A stretch of 64,000 nt of DNA from Saturnia japonica (lineage: Eukaryota; Arthropoda; Insecta; Lepidoptera; Saturniidae). The notes under the pieces were generated by a model that was given only the letters and a program-made list of their open reading frames with translations, did not search any database and was not told the DNA's origin. Location of the stretch: NCBI GenBank assembly GCA_033032175.1, contig CM065321.1:11492501-11556500 (forward strand), read 5' to 3'. Made by a program: the position numbers and the translations under genes. Numbering within the stretch: position 1 is the stretch's first letter; each line of letters starts with the position of its first letter. This document shows positions 29,591 through 40,509 of the stretch, one piece after another.

Positions 29591-31996
29591 TCTATACATA
29601 TAATAAAAACGTAACTGATCGATGTCTGTACATAGTAGATATGTATATGAGAAAAACTATTATTGGGGGTCTCTATCAACGCAGGAGAACCCAAAACAAT
29701 GATTGTTAGAATTTTTGTGTTTGTCTGTTTGCCAACGTTTGTGCGCGCTAATCTCAGAAACGGCTTAACTGATTTGGAAACGGTTTCAACTAATATATTT
29801 TGGTAAGGTTGACTTAACATTTAGTGTGGTTTTACTTCAATGAGTTCATAAATAAAAAAGTTATATCAATTTAAAAAATCACGTCGAACATTTGTTCGAT
29901 AAAAATGCTATAAAATAGCTCTTCAGTAGTATTGGCTGAAACTTGGAAACTGGTTTGTAAAATGATGATTATTGAAAGTTTACATAAAGTTAAAGAATGT
30001 ACAGTTTCAGAGAATTTGGAATTTTCCAATAGGTATGAGTTGACCACACATATATATAATAAATCATATTAATAAGTGGTCACCCTAGGTTGGATATAAT
30101 CACGCAAGCAAGTCGAGTGCCGCATCGCTGCTAGGCAATTCATTCCGAAAAAGATCAATTCGAATCTAACTCTGATGTATCGATTCACAATAAATCGAGG
30201 TCTAAAAGGCCGAGCTCTCCAAAAAATTGACCGTCTTTTATTCACTTTTCAGATTTCTGTTAACAATATAAAAATCCTTATTATAGAAAACAAAAAGGAC
30301 ACCACAACAATCGATCTTTTGCTATTTTTACCATGCTAAAGTATCAGTTAAAGAGAAACAAAGAAAGGTATAGCAGAGAGAGAGAATTAATTTCAAAAAT
30401 TTATTATTATAAACTGTTGTCGTTATTCTGCTATTGGGTAATTTACTAACACCATAGAGAACGACAGTATAATGAAATGAATAATTCATACTAATATTAT
30501 AAAGGCGAAAGTAACTCTGTCTGTCCTGTCTGTTGCATTTCACGCCCTGAAATAGACGATGAAAGTTTGTACGAAGAGCGCATCAAATAAAATTTGATGA
30601 ATTTTGGTATAGAGATATATTGGACCTTAAAGAAAGGCATTGGCTTACCTTATGTTGTGAAAATAAAACTTTAAGAGGTGAAATAGGGGATGGAAGATTG
30701 TATGAAGATCCCACTATTTCTAAATTTAGGGATATGAAAATTCATATTTATGCTTTTAGGAAGAAATAACAGTATTTCGTGTTTTAAAAAATAAGGGTGA
30801 TTTACAATACACATAGACTGCACCCCTTGATACTAAGCAAAATGTTCCTGAGACATAAGCTTACATTATACAAGACATATGTCCGTCCTATCATGACATA
30901 TAAGCTGCGCTACATTCGCACATACGTCAAAGATCAACATTAATACATTCCAAATCCTCTAAACCCGATTCTTACGTAAAATTAACAAAGCCCCTTGGTA
31001 CGTTGGTCGAATTGTAAATTGAATATCTTACGCGATCGTACTTCGACACTGCTTCGAATCACGTGAATCTGTTGGTGAAAGCTGCCGCGACTTAAACCCC
31101 AAAACCGAACATCCCCCGCGAACAACTCCGCCCGCGAATATCTTCACCGATCCCGTTTATAAGATCGAGGAAATAAACCAATACTACTCCACCGTCTCTC
31201 CAAGCAAAGCGTGCTCGCGCCCACGCCCGCGAAACCACCGTTCCCTCCGCAGGGGATGGGTGGCTAATTTCGCTCCCGATAACCCGTCACGTCCTCCCTC
31301 TCTTACGTCAACTCAAGCCTAGGTCCGTTCCCTCGGTGTAGAACCCTTGAGTCATGCAGCCGCTCGCGCGGTACTGGTGACACTGCACTTGCAATCACGT
31401 AGCTACCCACACACATCATTACACACAATATGTACATACATACGTGCACACCACATAAGTACATAGATCCTGTAAGGGACCTTTTTTTTCTTTTTTTACG
31501 ATAGTTACTTTCGATCATGTTTCCAGGATACTAAACACATATACACATGTTCATTTTTTTCTCCTAGAGGCAGGGACATGTTATATGTATGTGTTAGTAT
31601 AGCTCAAATTTTCTACGGATAGGGAATTAGTCAATTCGCGACCTTTTCACAACCGCGGTAACAGCCCAAGCAGACGTCCGGCCACTTTGGCACCTTTGTG
31701 CGCATGTTGCTCACGCTTTCGCGGCTGAATGCCTTAAGCGTTCGCCTCCAAGCCTGGTGAAGCTGTCAAAGCCATAAGTGGCTCTATTTCTTTAGGGCCC
31801 CTTAGGCTAACAGTATAGTCAGTGAGAAAGAAAAAAACCATCTATAATTTTCTTTTGGTTTATCGTGTTCAGAGATTAGTCAGTGTATATACAGTAATAT
31901 AGCAGGGTGGTAGGGATCCGCGATCACCATACATAGTGTTAAACACATGTATGATTTTCTTTTGGTTTGTCGTGTTCCGAGGTCAGTCCGTGTATA
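29591..31996 (+). repeat. 1.7 kb repeat J, second tandem copy, interrupted by a LINE
   Basis: It parallels 27883-29590 in order, with some internal loss. Host sequence stops at about 30812 and resumes at 31840, where CATCTATAATTTTCTTTTGG continues the subunit seen at 29375. Confidence 0.65.
30815..31840 (+). mobile_element. 5'-truncated Jockey-clade LINE, 3' end
   Basis: The + strand encodes HKLTLYKTYVRPIMTY, typical of the region after the reverse transcriptase palm in Jockey-clade non-LTR elements, where (L)YK(T)(Y/C)(V/I)RP(I/V)(M)TY is conserved. A diverged C terminus with stops and frameshifts follows to about 31350. A 3' UTR of roughly 480 bp then ends TAACAGTATAGTCAG plus an A-rich tail. 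It is dead. Its 3' UTR is the parent sequence of the many LINE-tail copies in this window. Confidence 0.7.
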
Positions 31997-32652
31997 TCTA
32001 TACTATTAATAATTTAGTAAAACGGACGAGTTTTTTTGTTTTGTTTATTTAAACATAGTAATCTCTGGACAACGGGTAGCAGTCGGATTCGAAAAATTCT
32101 TTTTGTATATGATAGCCAGATTCACTAAGAATAGTATAGGCTATCTGGAACTAAGCTAAACCTCTCAGCTAGCCTTAAATATTGAGTTTTGTTTAAGTAA
32201 GTCGAAGTGAAAGTGTTCCCGAACTGCTTTGCGCATGCGCGAACATGCGCTGGCGTAATGGTTAGTGATACGTAAATATAATATTCTACAAAAATATTGT
32301 TCTTTAGTATATCTAAATAATTTCTCCGGTAACATATGCCTATTTCTTAATAGCAGAAACCACAATAAGGTATTTTGCGTGTTTTTATGTTGAAGATTAA
32401 AAATTGGTTTTGAGATTTATTTTTAGGCTTATTATATTAATCCTTACGAACCAAAGTTATTTCATCATAAAGACAATTTAAATTTTTCTTTTTATAGTAT
32501 GTAATTAGGACACATAGTTTAGGAGAAAATGAAAAATTAAAATAATTTGTACTTGCGAGAAGTGATAACAATTATGATTACACGGGCCCGTCGCGTTGGC
32601 GGCGCGGTATTTGTTAGATAAAAACTCGGGTGAAACCGAGGGGCACAGCTAG
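31997..32652 (+). mobile_element. Helitron-like element, family C, apparently full length (656 bp)
   Basis: It starts TCTATACTATTAATAA after A and ends with hairpin CTCGG-GTGAAA-CCGAG (32625-32640), eight bases, then CTAG before T. These are the hallmarks of Helitrons: 5' TC, 3' hairpin plus CTRR, insertion between A and T. There is no Rep/helicase, so it is non-autonomous. Confidence 0.7.
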
Positions 32653-32659
32653 TATAATA

Positions 32660-34590
32660 AATAAAAATAGATGCTATTTTTATAAGATATTTAGATAATG
32701 TTGAAACACGAACTTATATTGCATATTTTACTTATCATAATACTTTAGTCACAACAATACCAATAGAAATCGCATCAAATAATGTAGATATCGATGAAAT
32801 AAATTAAAATTAAATATATAATTTGTATTAATTTTCGACATTTTTAATATTTTAATGACAATTAAATTCATTAAATTTCTAACATATTTTCCTTTTCCCT
32901 CCCTCTAAGTCTCGGAAATCTAAACCTTTCGATTAGTATAAATATAAACGAAATTTAAAAATTAGTTTGCCAAAGAAGTTTCACTTCTGACATGTGTACT
33001 TACGCACATTTTTTTTTTCAACAGTAGTATTGTAATATTTATAAGTAATGTTTTATATAAATCTATGCACAATATTTAAAGTAATATAAAACATATATGA
33101 TCAAATAATGAATGACTCACTTCATTTAATCTGAATAACTGTACAAAGATTAAATAATAAAACAAAGAAATACATTTTGAACAGACACTCTAGAGCGATT
33201 GCGGCATACAGCACTAAAAGAATAATTGCAAAAAAAACTAGTTCAGAACATATATAATACAATAATATTCAATATAAATGTGCATGAATAATCTTTACCA
33301 AAAGTAAAAACTAGTTCCTGTATTGAGGAAGTAAACTGATCGGTAACTTATGTTACTAATTTGCATTAGATGATGTCAATATTGACGAATTATCTTGGTG
33401 TATAGAGTCTGAATAAAACAGCCTTCCCAAACGGTGGATACAATCAAAGTAGGAGACCCTGACTCTGCATCACGCAAATTAATTATAAAATACCTTAACA
33501 CGCCATTTACACAGATGTATGAATGTATAAAAGGTTAAAATTTATACGATAATCAACATGAATGTTTTGTACAGTTACATGATTAATCTTCTTTTTTTTT
33601 CTCAAGTTATGGCTACTGTTGGTTTTGTAGGTTTTAGGTAACCGAACGATCGGCAGCCTTGTGACTATTTTATCTATCATATCCACTTCCGCTGCCTTGA
33701 GTTTTACTTTGATTTTGGATAAAACGCTAAAATACGTATTAAGTACGTAATTTCTAACCTAGCCTAGGTGCATATCAAATTCCCTGTCTCTAACTACAAA
33801 ACTAATAGAACCCCGTAGTATAATCACTCTTTTCTTACCATTAAAAAAATCAAGAAATCTTTTCTTGGTAAACTTATAATTCTATATTATAGAATATACT
33901 TATTATATTAATACGTGAAGCAAAAGATTTCGGTAACTTTATAAGCGTATTGCGTGCAAGACTGTGAGACTTGACATGGTTAAAGTTTATATGGAGAAGG
34001 AGTGGGGAAAGCTAAAATTTATGTATAATATTTGTTACTAATATATTAAATAAAATAAATTAATACTGCGAATCCAAACCCGGCAAGTGCCATTGAACTT
34101 AGACCCCCCGAAATATTGACATTGTCACTCAACGAAAAGTGACGGCAAGTGATGTAGATAATACTCAGTGTTTAGGTTCATGAATACTGCAAATGTCAAA
34201 CAGAAAATAGTCTATGATCAAAACGTCGCTGGTTGTATTTCGAGCTTAGGGCGATCGCTAGTTATAATAGAATCGTACTGGCCATATTTCATATTTATAA
34301 CAGCATTTTTACTTCTGATTTAAAAACCGTGGGTTTTAAGATATTATGTCTTCTATCAAGTGTTCAGGGATTAATATTTAGTGCAGTGGAAGACTTGTCA
34401 TCTGAACCCTCGAAGGAGTGTGGTATGACACACATATGGCCTGCAGGTTTCGCAGGGTTGATAAATTTGTGATAACTCAAATTATTCACGACTGTTGGCG
34501 TCTTCGCTGACGGGAGAAGCTCAAAAAGTTTCAAGCAACAGTCAAGGAATAGGAGAGGAAGGGTCTAGTCATCAGTCGGTCAAATTGTCA
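32660..34590. other. Intron sequence, unassigned
   Basis: AT-rich, without a recognisable exon or repeat. It is part of the inferred first intron. Confidence 0.35.
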
Positions 34591-34598
34591 CTTCTCAC

Positions 34599-34849
34599 CG
34601 CTTCACACAACAATTCCTCTCGTGGCGAGATTGCAAGTTTACACAATATAACAACGTAGGTATATATCAATCAATATCCATGGCTCAAAACAGTTCAAAC
34701 AAACAATTACAAGAAGTTCACTTCAAGTTATCAAACGGAGGTACGCGCAACTCAAACCGGCAAACTGATTTTCAAACAAACACAATCGGCCGTAATATAG
34801 GGAGTATGTATCTTGTCCCATAGGCGAACAAACGCGTATTCAATCAACT
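34599..34849 (-). other. Candidate non-coding first exon of the SV2-like gene
   Basis: This is inferred. From the initiator at 34849 the minus strand runs to a donor-like GCG|GTGAGA at 34598. The segment is less AT-rich than its surroundings and has no repeat hits in the window. It holds an upstream ATG followed by about 33 open codons. RNA evidence would be needed; the true leader could lie elsewhere. Confidence 0.33.
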
Positions 34850-34882
34850 GACAATAATTAGTAAGGCAATGTGCAATTTATA
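34844..34882 (-). promoter_or_regulatory. Candidate TATA-initiator core promoter
   Basis: On the minus strand TATAAATT starts at 34882 and an arthropod-type initiator GTCAGTT has its A at 34849, 33 bases downstream. That spacing is canonical for insect TATA-Inr promoters. It points toward the SV2-like gene. Chance matches are possible in AT-rich DNA. Confidence 0.38.
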
Positions 34883-35454
34883 TGGCAATCCAATCAAAAA
34901 CACAACTTCTCGAATAATCACAAAAAACGGCGCGCAGTCTTGCAAGCAAGTGAGCTGGACAGTTGTCGAGCGCGAAGTTACACATAGAGAGAAAAACATA
35001 GACAACTTGCGTTTTCAGACCCCAGTTCCGAACATGGGTATTGAGGAAAAGCATATAATAATATGTACTTACAACATAAGAACTTGACACTGAACAATAT
35101 ATGAAAAAATATTAACTAAAGTCGTCACGGAAAATAAACTAATTTATTGAAATTATTAGTCATTCAAAAAAACGAGCTGGTAACAAAAGTTATTAATTAT
35201 GCTATAGCATATACATATATGTTGTCAATATATTATGGTCAAATTCCTTTTCATAAATATTTAAGATAGTAATTATTTAATTAAAATAAGAGTAAACTGG
35301 GTTTATGTACAGAAAATTAAACACAACTATGAAATTCAAGGCGACACGTGATATAACACTGCCTAACAGATATAGACGGTACAGTGTATTTATAAATAAA
35401 TTCTCATGCGTGAAATTCTATTTTATTGACTTGCCATTAAAAAAAACAACTGTC

Positions 35455-35900
35455 GATTTATTTAGGTTTCTGACTATACAGTTAGCTATAGCCCTGGAGC
35501 CTCAGACAGCTTTTACAGCTTCACCGTGGCTTGGGGGCGAGCGCTTCAGGCACTTAGCCGTGAAAGCATAACAGACAACATGCTCAATGGTGCCAAAGTG
35601 CCGAACCTCAGCTTGGGCTGTTGCCGTAGTTGCAATAAAGTTGCGAACTGGTTAATTTCCCTATCCGTAGAAATTCGAGCTAACTAATTACACATATATA
35701 CATATTTTTGCCTCCTGGGATCTGTTAATTTTTATCTAACTAATACCAAAAAAAAGAAAGACCTTACAGAACCTATGTAGGTACTTATGTGGTGTGCACG
35801 AGTGTGGGGTGCATTGTAATAATGGTGTCTGTTAGTTGCTAGTGAATGCTAGTGGAGCGAAGTTAACCGCCCGTGGGTTTCCATATATTACATATGTATT
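35455..35900 (-). mobile_element. Jockey-type LINE tail, about 440 bp
   Basis: The minus strand includes GTGCACACCACATAAGTACC, TCTGTAAGGTC, TACGGATAGGGAAATTAACC, GCAACAGCCCAAGC and GGTGAAGCTGTAAAAGCTGT, and ends TATAGTCAG, collinear with 31445-31825. This longer copy shows that the tail family is a LINE 3' UTR. Confidence 0.7.
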
Positions 35901-35904
35901 TTAT

Positions 35905-36840
35905 GTACAAGTAAGCAATAATTAAGATTACTAACGTAGAATCTGGGACTTACGAGAAATCACAACTCGAAAGGAGGGCCTAGAATAAAATTTACTTCAA
36001 CGGAAAAGGTAAAATTGAAAAGATATTTTTTATGGTAGAATTACTAAATTCAGGACCGATCCATGCTAGAGGGCATGCCACATCACTTTTGCACGTTAAA
36101 ATTCCGATAATCTTAAAAGTCAATTTCAATAATTGAGAGACAAGACGACAGTAAAAAGATAAGACAATTCTTTTTTAAATTTTTTCTCTGTAAAAAGATG
36201 GTTTTAATTAATTTTAGAACATCAAAGATTTAACACACTGTAGTCACTTAACAAATCAATTCATTGAGCTATAATTGTATTATAGTTTTGTATTGTATTA
36301 TTGTTATACAAATTGTATAACTATACAAGAAACAATATTAACAACGCCATTACCCTACTATGTCGAGGTAAAGAACATTTTATGTTCTTTATGAATGCTA
36401 ATTTTTTGGATGCGAGCGCATTATGTGTGTAAGTCAAGCGCTTTTATAACATATTTGACAATATGAATTCTTAAAGATCATATGTATACATAACAGATAA
36501 TTTTTGTTAATTGAGCGATAAAATCTTTTCTTCACAAAGCACTTCAATAAGAACTTAAATTATCATTATAACATTTTCAGTAAGCTTTATATTGAATCTA
36601 TTGTTTTTCTGTTTATTGGTAGGTATTTGATAAAAAGTAATTGAAAAAGCTTGGGATATTGTTATTGTTCCAAAAGATATAAATAAAATATATTGACATT
36701 ATTCACAGAAATGTATGATTATTTAATTGATTTAGACACGCTCTGAATTATTTAGAATAAACTAAAAAGACTTATCATCCTGATCGCAGTCATATAATAG
36801 TAAATTACACAACAATTGAAAAAAGAGGGCCTAATTTGAA
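35905..36840. other. Intergenic, no recognised feature
   Basis: AT-rich sequence upstream of the candidate promoter. No gene was seen. Confidence 0.4.
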
Positions 36841-36846
36841 TCCCAA

Positions 36847-36924
36847 GAGCGGCGAAGGATTCTAGGGTAGAATCCCGAGCGCATAGAAGGGTTCTAGAGG
36901 AGAATCTTGAGCGGAGCGAGGGAT
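36847..36924. repeat. Short minisatellite, 2.5 units of about 31 bp
   Basis: Units begin GAGCGGCGAAGGATTCTAG, GAGCGCATAGAAGGGTTCTAG and GAGCGGAGCGAGGGAT. Each full unit can pair GGATTCTA with TAGAATCC, or an equivalent. Confidence 0.6.
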
Positions 36925-36929
36925 ACAAG

Positions 36930-38980
36930 AACCATGATTTTTTTTTCACGAGCTATGTTCTCTACTTTTTATCGTTGACTGAAAGAAAATAAATAATGGT
37001 ATAGTATTTACATTTATCATATCATCCGTAATAAAATAACATGGGATTAAAATATAAACACTAGAAATATATAGTGACATTAGAACTGATTTCAAACTTT
37101 AGTTTGGTTTTGTAGATCATTTTTCAATGCCACAAAACAACCACGATAACGAAAAGAAACTAACTAAAATTGGCGGGATTTTTTTTTTCTTCATTTAAAT
37201 TCGATAGCTCCGTTCAGCATGTTTTATTTATGGTTTTTTCTTGTACATAATTTGTATAATTCATGCTTGTTCTATTTTATTAGTAAAAGAGACTTTTATT
37301 TCATGTTATCGATGATCGAAATGCCCTTTTTCGAGTGGCAATGGTAAAAAACAATTAAATCAATCACATGTGAGCCATGACAATGTTATGCACGATACGG
37401 TATCCTGTTTTATTTTTCTCAAGGCGTATAGAATAAATACGGCATATTCCTTCAATACTGTCAATTTTTCTAGAATTGGCAATGCGTTTTGACGGGTGGG
37501 CCCCTACCCCCTTCTAGCTACGTCCATTTTTATAGCTGGACCACAGCGTCAGGGGATCCTAGCATTTCTATAAAGCATCGTCTTGATAATAAATAAATTA
37601 TGTAAATATTGAGCTCAATCGGTCAAGTCGTTCAGAAGATAGATAATGTATATGTAGTAGTATTATTTTAAACAAAAATGTGTCAACCGCTGAATATGAA
37701 TTCTTAACAAGACATCTGCTAATAACTACACTTAGTTATTGGCATTTACAAACATACCCTATAATGTCAGTTGCATACATTAAATATTATTATTGGAAGT
37801 ATAATTATTTCGTTGTTAATTTATACTCTTCGTTATTTGGCCTTTTCAAAGAATCATGCTATTTTTTTGAAGGCACATAATAATGTGATGTTGATCTCAC
37901 ATTTCGTTGACGCCGGACAACAATAAGCCAGATGGATGCCAAACTCACGAAATAAATTAATATCAATAATATTATTAGCTAACTGTGCCCGCGGTTCTGC
38001 TCACGTTAACAACTAAATTATTCAGCATTTTTTTAATATGTCGGAAATTATATAGGTAAGGCAATAATTTTTTGATATCATTTTGTTTAATTGTTGCTTA
38101 GTTGATATAATAAAGACAGGATTATTAGCTTTTGCCATATTGAAATGGGCTGTGTGGCCACCTTTCATTAGTGTAGTCGCAGTACCCAAAAAATTGTTTT
38201 TTTAACAAAATAATTGTAACACACAGTTACAAGTTAATATTTATCTAAGTAGATAAATTAGATATTTAGGTATATGTAAAGATAGATAGGATTTATTAAC
38301 TTTTTTTTTGCCCATTTAACAAATGAGGTGTTTCAAGGGTCCAGGCCTTCCCTCTCCAGACTGCGTTCGTTGCTAATATACATCACATATCCACCTTTTG
38401 TATTCGTGCTACTTAATTAGCACCCATGTACTGTCTTGTGCTTTATATTATTGTTATTACTTAGATAAGGAAGGACTTTAAGCTGGATAAATTCACGTAT
38501 GACAATAAAATATTCAGTGAAAACTGGTTTCGATTGATATAGTAGGTATGGTGATAATTAAAATAACTCACGTGTTTATGAATATACCAGTTTTAATAAT
38601 GTTTATTATGAAAGTGAATGTCGTAAGTTCAATGATTTTAACGTGGTCTATGTCAGGGTTATATAAAACGAGTTGTAAGCGATATAAACACGCGAACTCG
38701 TTTGCGGTTACAAGGTGCGGTAGTATTGCAACTATATTTGTACTCTAGTTAATTCAATCTCACATGAGGCATACCCAAACATATTCTAGTTACTTTATTT
38801 ATTTATTTACTTCTTTCCGCGGCTCCACACGCATTTATTGCGTAGTAATTAGTTTCGTCTCGTATTTTAATTTTTACTAATAATATAATTAATAATTCTT
38901 ATATCCTATCCATTTAGTAATTGTTATATTTCACGTGTACATGTCGCATGCATAATGCAACAAAATTTCAATTTATTACT
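36930..38980. other. Intergenic, fragmentary repeats only
   Basis: A Helitron-like 3' end in minus orientation is seen at about 37978-38010 (CTGTGCCCGCGGTTCTGCTC). Otherwise it is AT-rich sequence without recognised genes. Confidence 0.4.
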
Positions 38981-39079
38981 TAATAGCGACCAGCCCCAGC
39001 TTCGCACGGGTACAATTTACAAAGTGGTAAAGCCTGATTTAGAGTTTATCGCTTTAATATTGACAGTTCGAAACGTCAT

Positions 39080-39330
39080 AACTGCCTCATTAGTCTAGTG
39101 GTCCTACACGCGACTGCTATGCTCGAGGTCTTAGGGTCGATTCTCAGGTTTAGCAAAGTGCTATTGGGTTTTTCTATGAAATTCTCAGTAGCAGCTTGGA
39201 GATTGGCTTTGTACCCGATTAATGGCAATAGAGTCGCTCCCTATTACATAGGACCTAAAACATACTCGGCGAACTGTGGCTGTACACTTCTGCCTAACAC
39301 TTCGGGGATACAGGCGTGATGGTACGTTAT
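39080..39330 (+). mobile_element. tRNA-derived SINE-2
   Basis: An A box (TAGTCTAGTGG, about 39093-39103) and B-box-like GGGTCGATTC sit with tRNA-like spacing. They are followed by GCAAAGTGCTATTGGGTTTT, TTCTCAGTAGCAGCTTGGAG and ACTTCGGGGATACAGGCGTG. It is shared in part with 8940-9060. Confidence 0.7.
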
Positions 39331-39778
39331 TTAACTTCATAGTTACGAATAGTGCGCTTAACTCGCGTCGCGCCAATTTTTCATAGGTTTTTTTAGGTAG
39401 GATTTTTAGTCAGGAATAATTTTGAATTCGTGATATCTTCTACGGTTTGAAGATAATAATGGTTACTGTAAGTCAACCTTAGGAAAAAACATATGTCATC
39501 GCGGATTCTTCTGTTAGCTTTTTGAAGAACTACAATTCTTTAGAACATTGTTTTGATGTATTTCATAAGGTTTAGCCAGCGTAAGCCATGTAAGCACCCG
39601 AAAATCATTTTTTGGCGACTGGATTACAAATTATTGAATTTTCTCTACTACTATACAAAAACTTAATTGGAATGTAATGTAATAAACCTTTCGTAAAAAA
39701 TTATTTAAATGATAGTGAAAACCGCATTAAAATCTGTTTGCGTATTTTAAAAGGTCTAACCGTACATAGGGGACAGAC

Positions 39779-39862
39779 CGAGTTTTTTTTTAGATCTGAC
39801 TACACTGTTAGCCTTAGGGGCCCTGAAGCCGCTGTGGCTTTTACAACTTCACCGAACTTGGT
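39779..39862 (-). mobile_element. Minimal LINE-tail retroposon with 9-bp target-site duplication
   Basis: 84 bp. The minus strand begins CCAAGTTCGGTGAAG and ends TAGTCAGATCT plus an A run. GGGACAGAC flanks it (39770-39778 and 39863-39871). Four extra bases lie between the A run and the duplication. Confidence 0.7.
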
Positions 39863-39892
39863 GGGACAGACAGTGGTAAGCGACTTATTTTT

Positions 39893-40231
39893 ATACTATG
39901 ATATTATTATTTAAATATAAAGCTCAAAAGGTTGTTTGTTTATTTGAACATGCTAATCTCTGGAAGTACCGGTCAGACTTGAAAAATTAATTTTTATTTT
40001 ATAGCTTTATTTATTGACGGAGGTTTTAGGCTATATAACTTTACGCTACGACCCTAAGGAACGAAGCAGTAACCGTTAACGTGAAGCATTCTGGTAAGCT
40101 GAAGGCAAGTAAGGAAGTGAGAACAATGATAGGCAAGACGGGTGCGTTGGTGACGCGGACGCGAGCGGCGCAGTAAAGAGTAGGTCAAATAAACTTAACA
40201 CGGGTTGAACCGCGGGACACAGCGTAGCTAG
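39893..40231 (+). mobile_element. Helitron-like family C copy
   Basis: It contains GTTTGTTTATTTGAACATGC, TAATCTCTGGAAG, GGTGCGTTGG and ACACGGGTTGAACCGCGGGA, then CTAG (40228-40231) before T. The 5' TC is not clear. Confidence 0.55.
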
Positions 40232-40351
40232 TAGTAAAAATCTAACAGCTCCTAATCAATATAATTCTTTGATAGAATCGATTTGATTCATTTAAACGTT
40301 AAAAAATAATAAATCAATTAAAACGTTTGACTTTCCGATTGTATTAGGTAC

Positions 40352-40500
40352 TAGCTGTGTCCCACGGTTTCACCCGTGTTAATTTTATACGACAAACATC
40401 GCCAACACACCCGTGAAGGCAATTTTTTATACTTTGTTTAAAACTATCGACATTTTTTTGAGGAATAAATTAATTTTTCAAATTATAATATAGCATATAG
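40352..40500 (-). mobile_element. Helitron-like family C, 3' end only
   Basis: The minus strand ends with ACACGGGTGAAACCGTGGGA and CACAGCTAG before T. The hairpin CACGG/CCGTG is intact. Confidence 0.6.
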
Positions 40501-40509
40501 GTACTATTA

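Larger units (their letters stand above)
38985..39900 (+). mobile_element. Interspersed repeat E with two nested insertions
   Basis: The left part GCGACCAGCCCCAGCTTCGC and the right part (ACTTAATTGGAATGTA, AACCGCATTAAAATCTG, GGGACAGAC, AAGCGACTT) are typical ends of a repeat common in insects. The right part recurs at 53166-53320. A SINE-2 (39080-39330) and a minimal LINE-tail unit (39779-39862) sit inside. Confidence 0.55.

Noticed and set aside
29350..29820. 156-codon minus-strand frame as a real protein-coding gene
   Set aside because: It lies wholly in tandem repeat J, has no known domain, and the matching copy near 31.9 kb is full of stops.
34878..35090. 70-codon frames on both strands near 34.87-35.09 kb
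   Set aside because: They overlap the candidate promoter region, oppose each other, and show no motif.
36847..36924. CRISPR-like array
   Set aside because: Only 2.5 adjacent units without spacers in a eukaryotic genome; it is a minisatellite.
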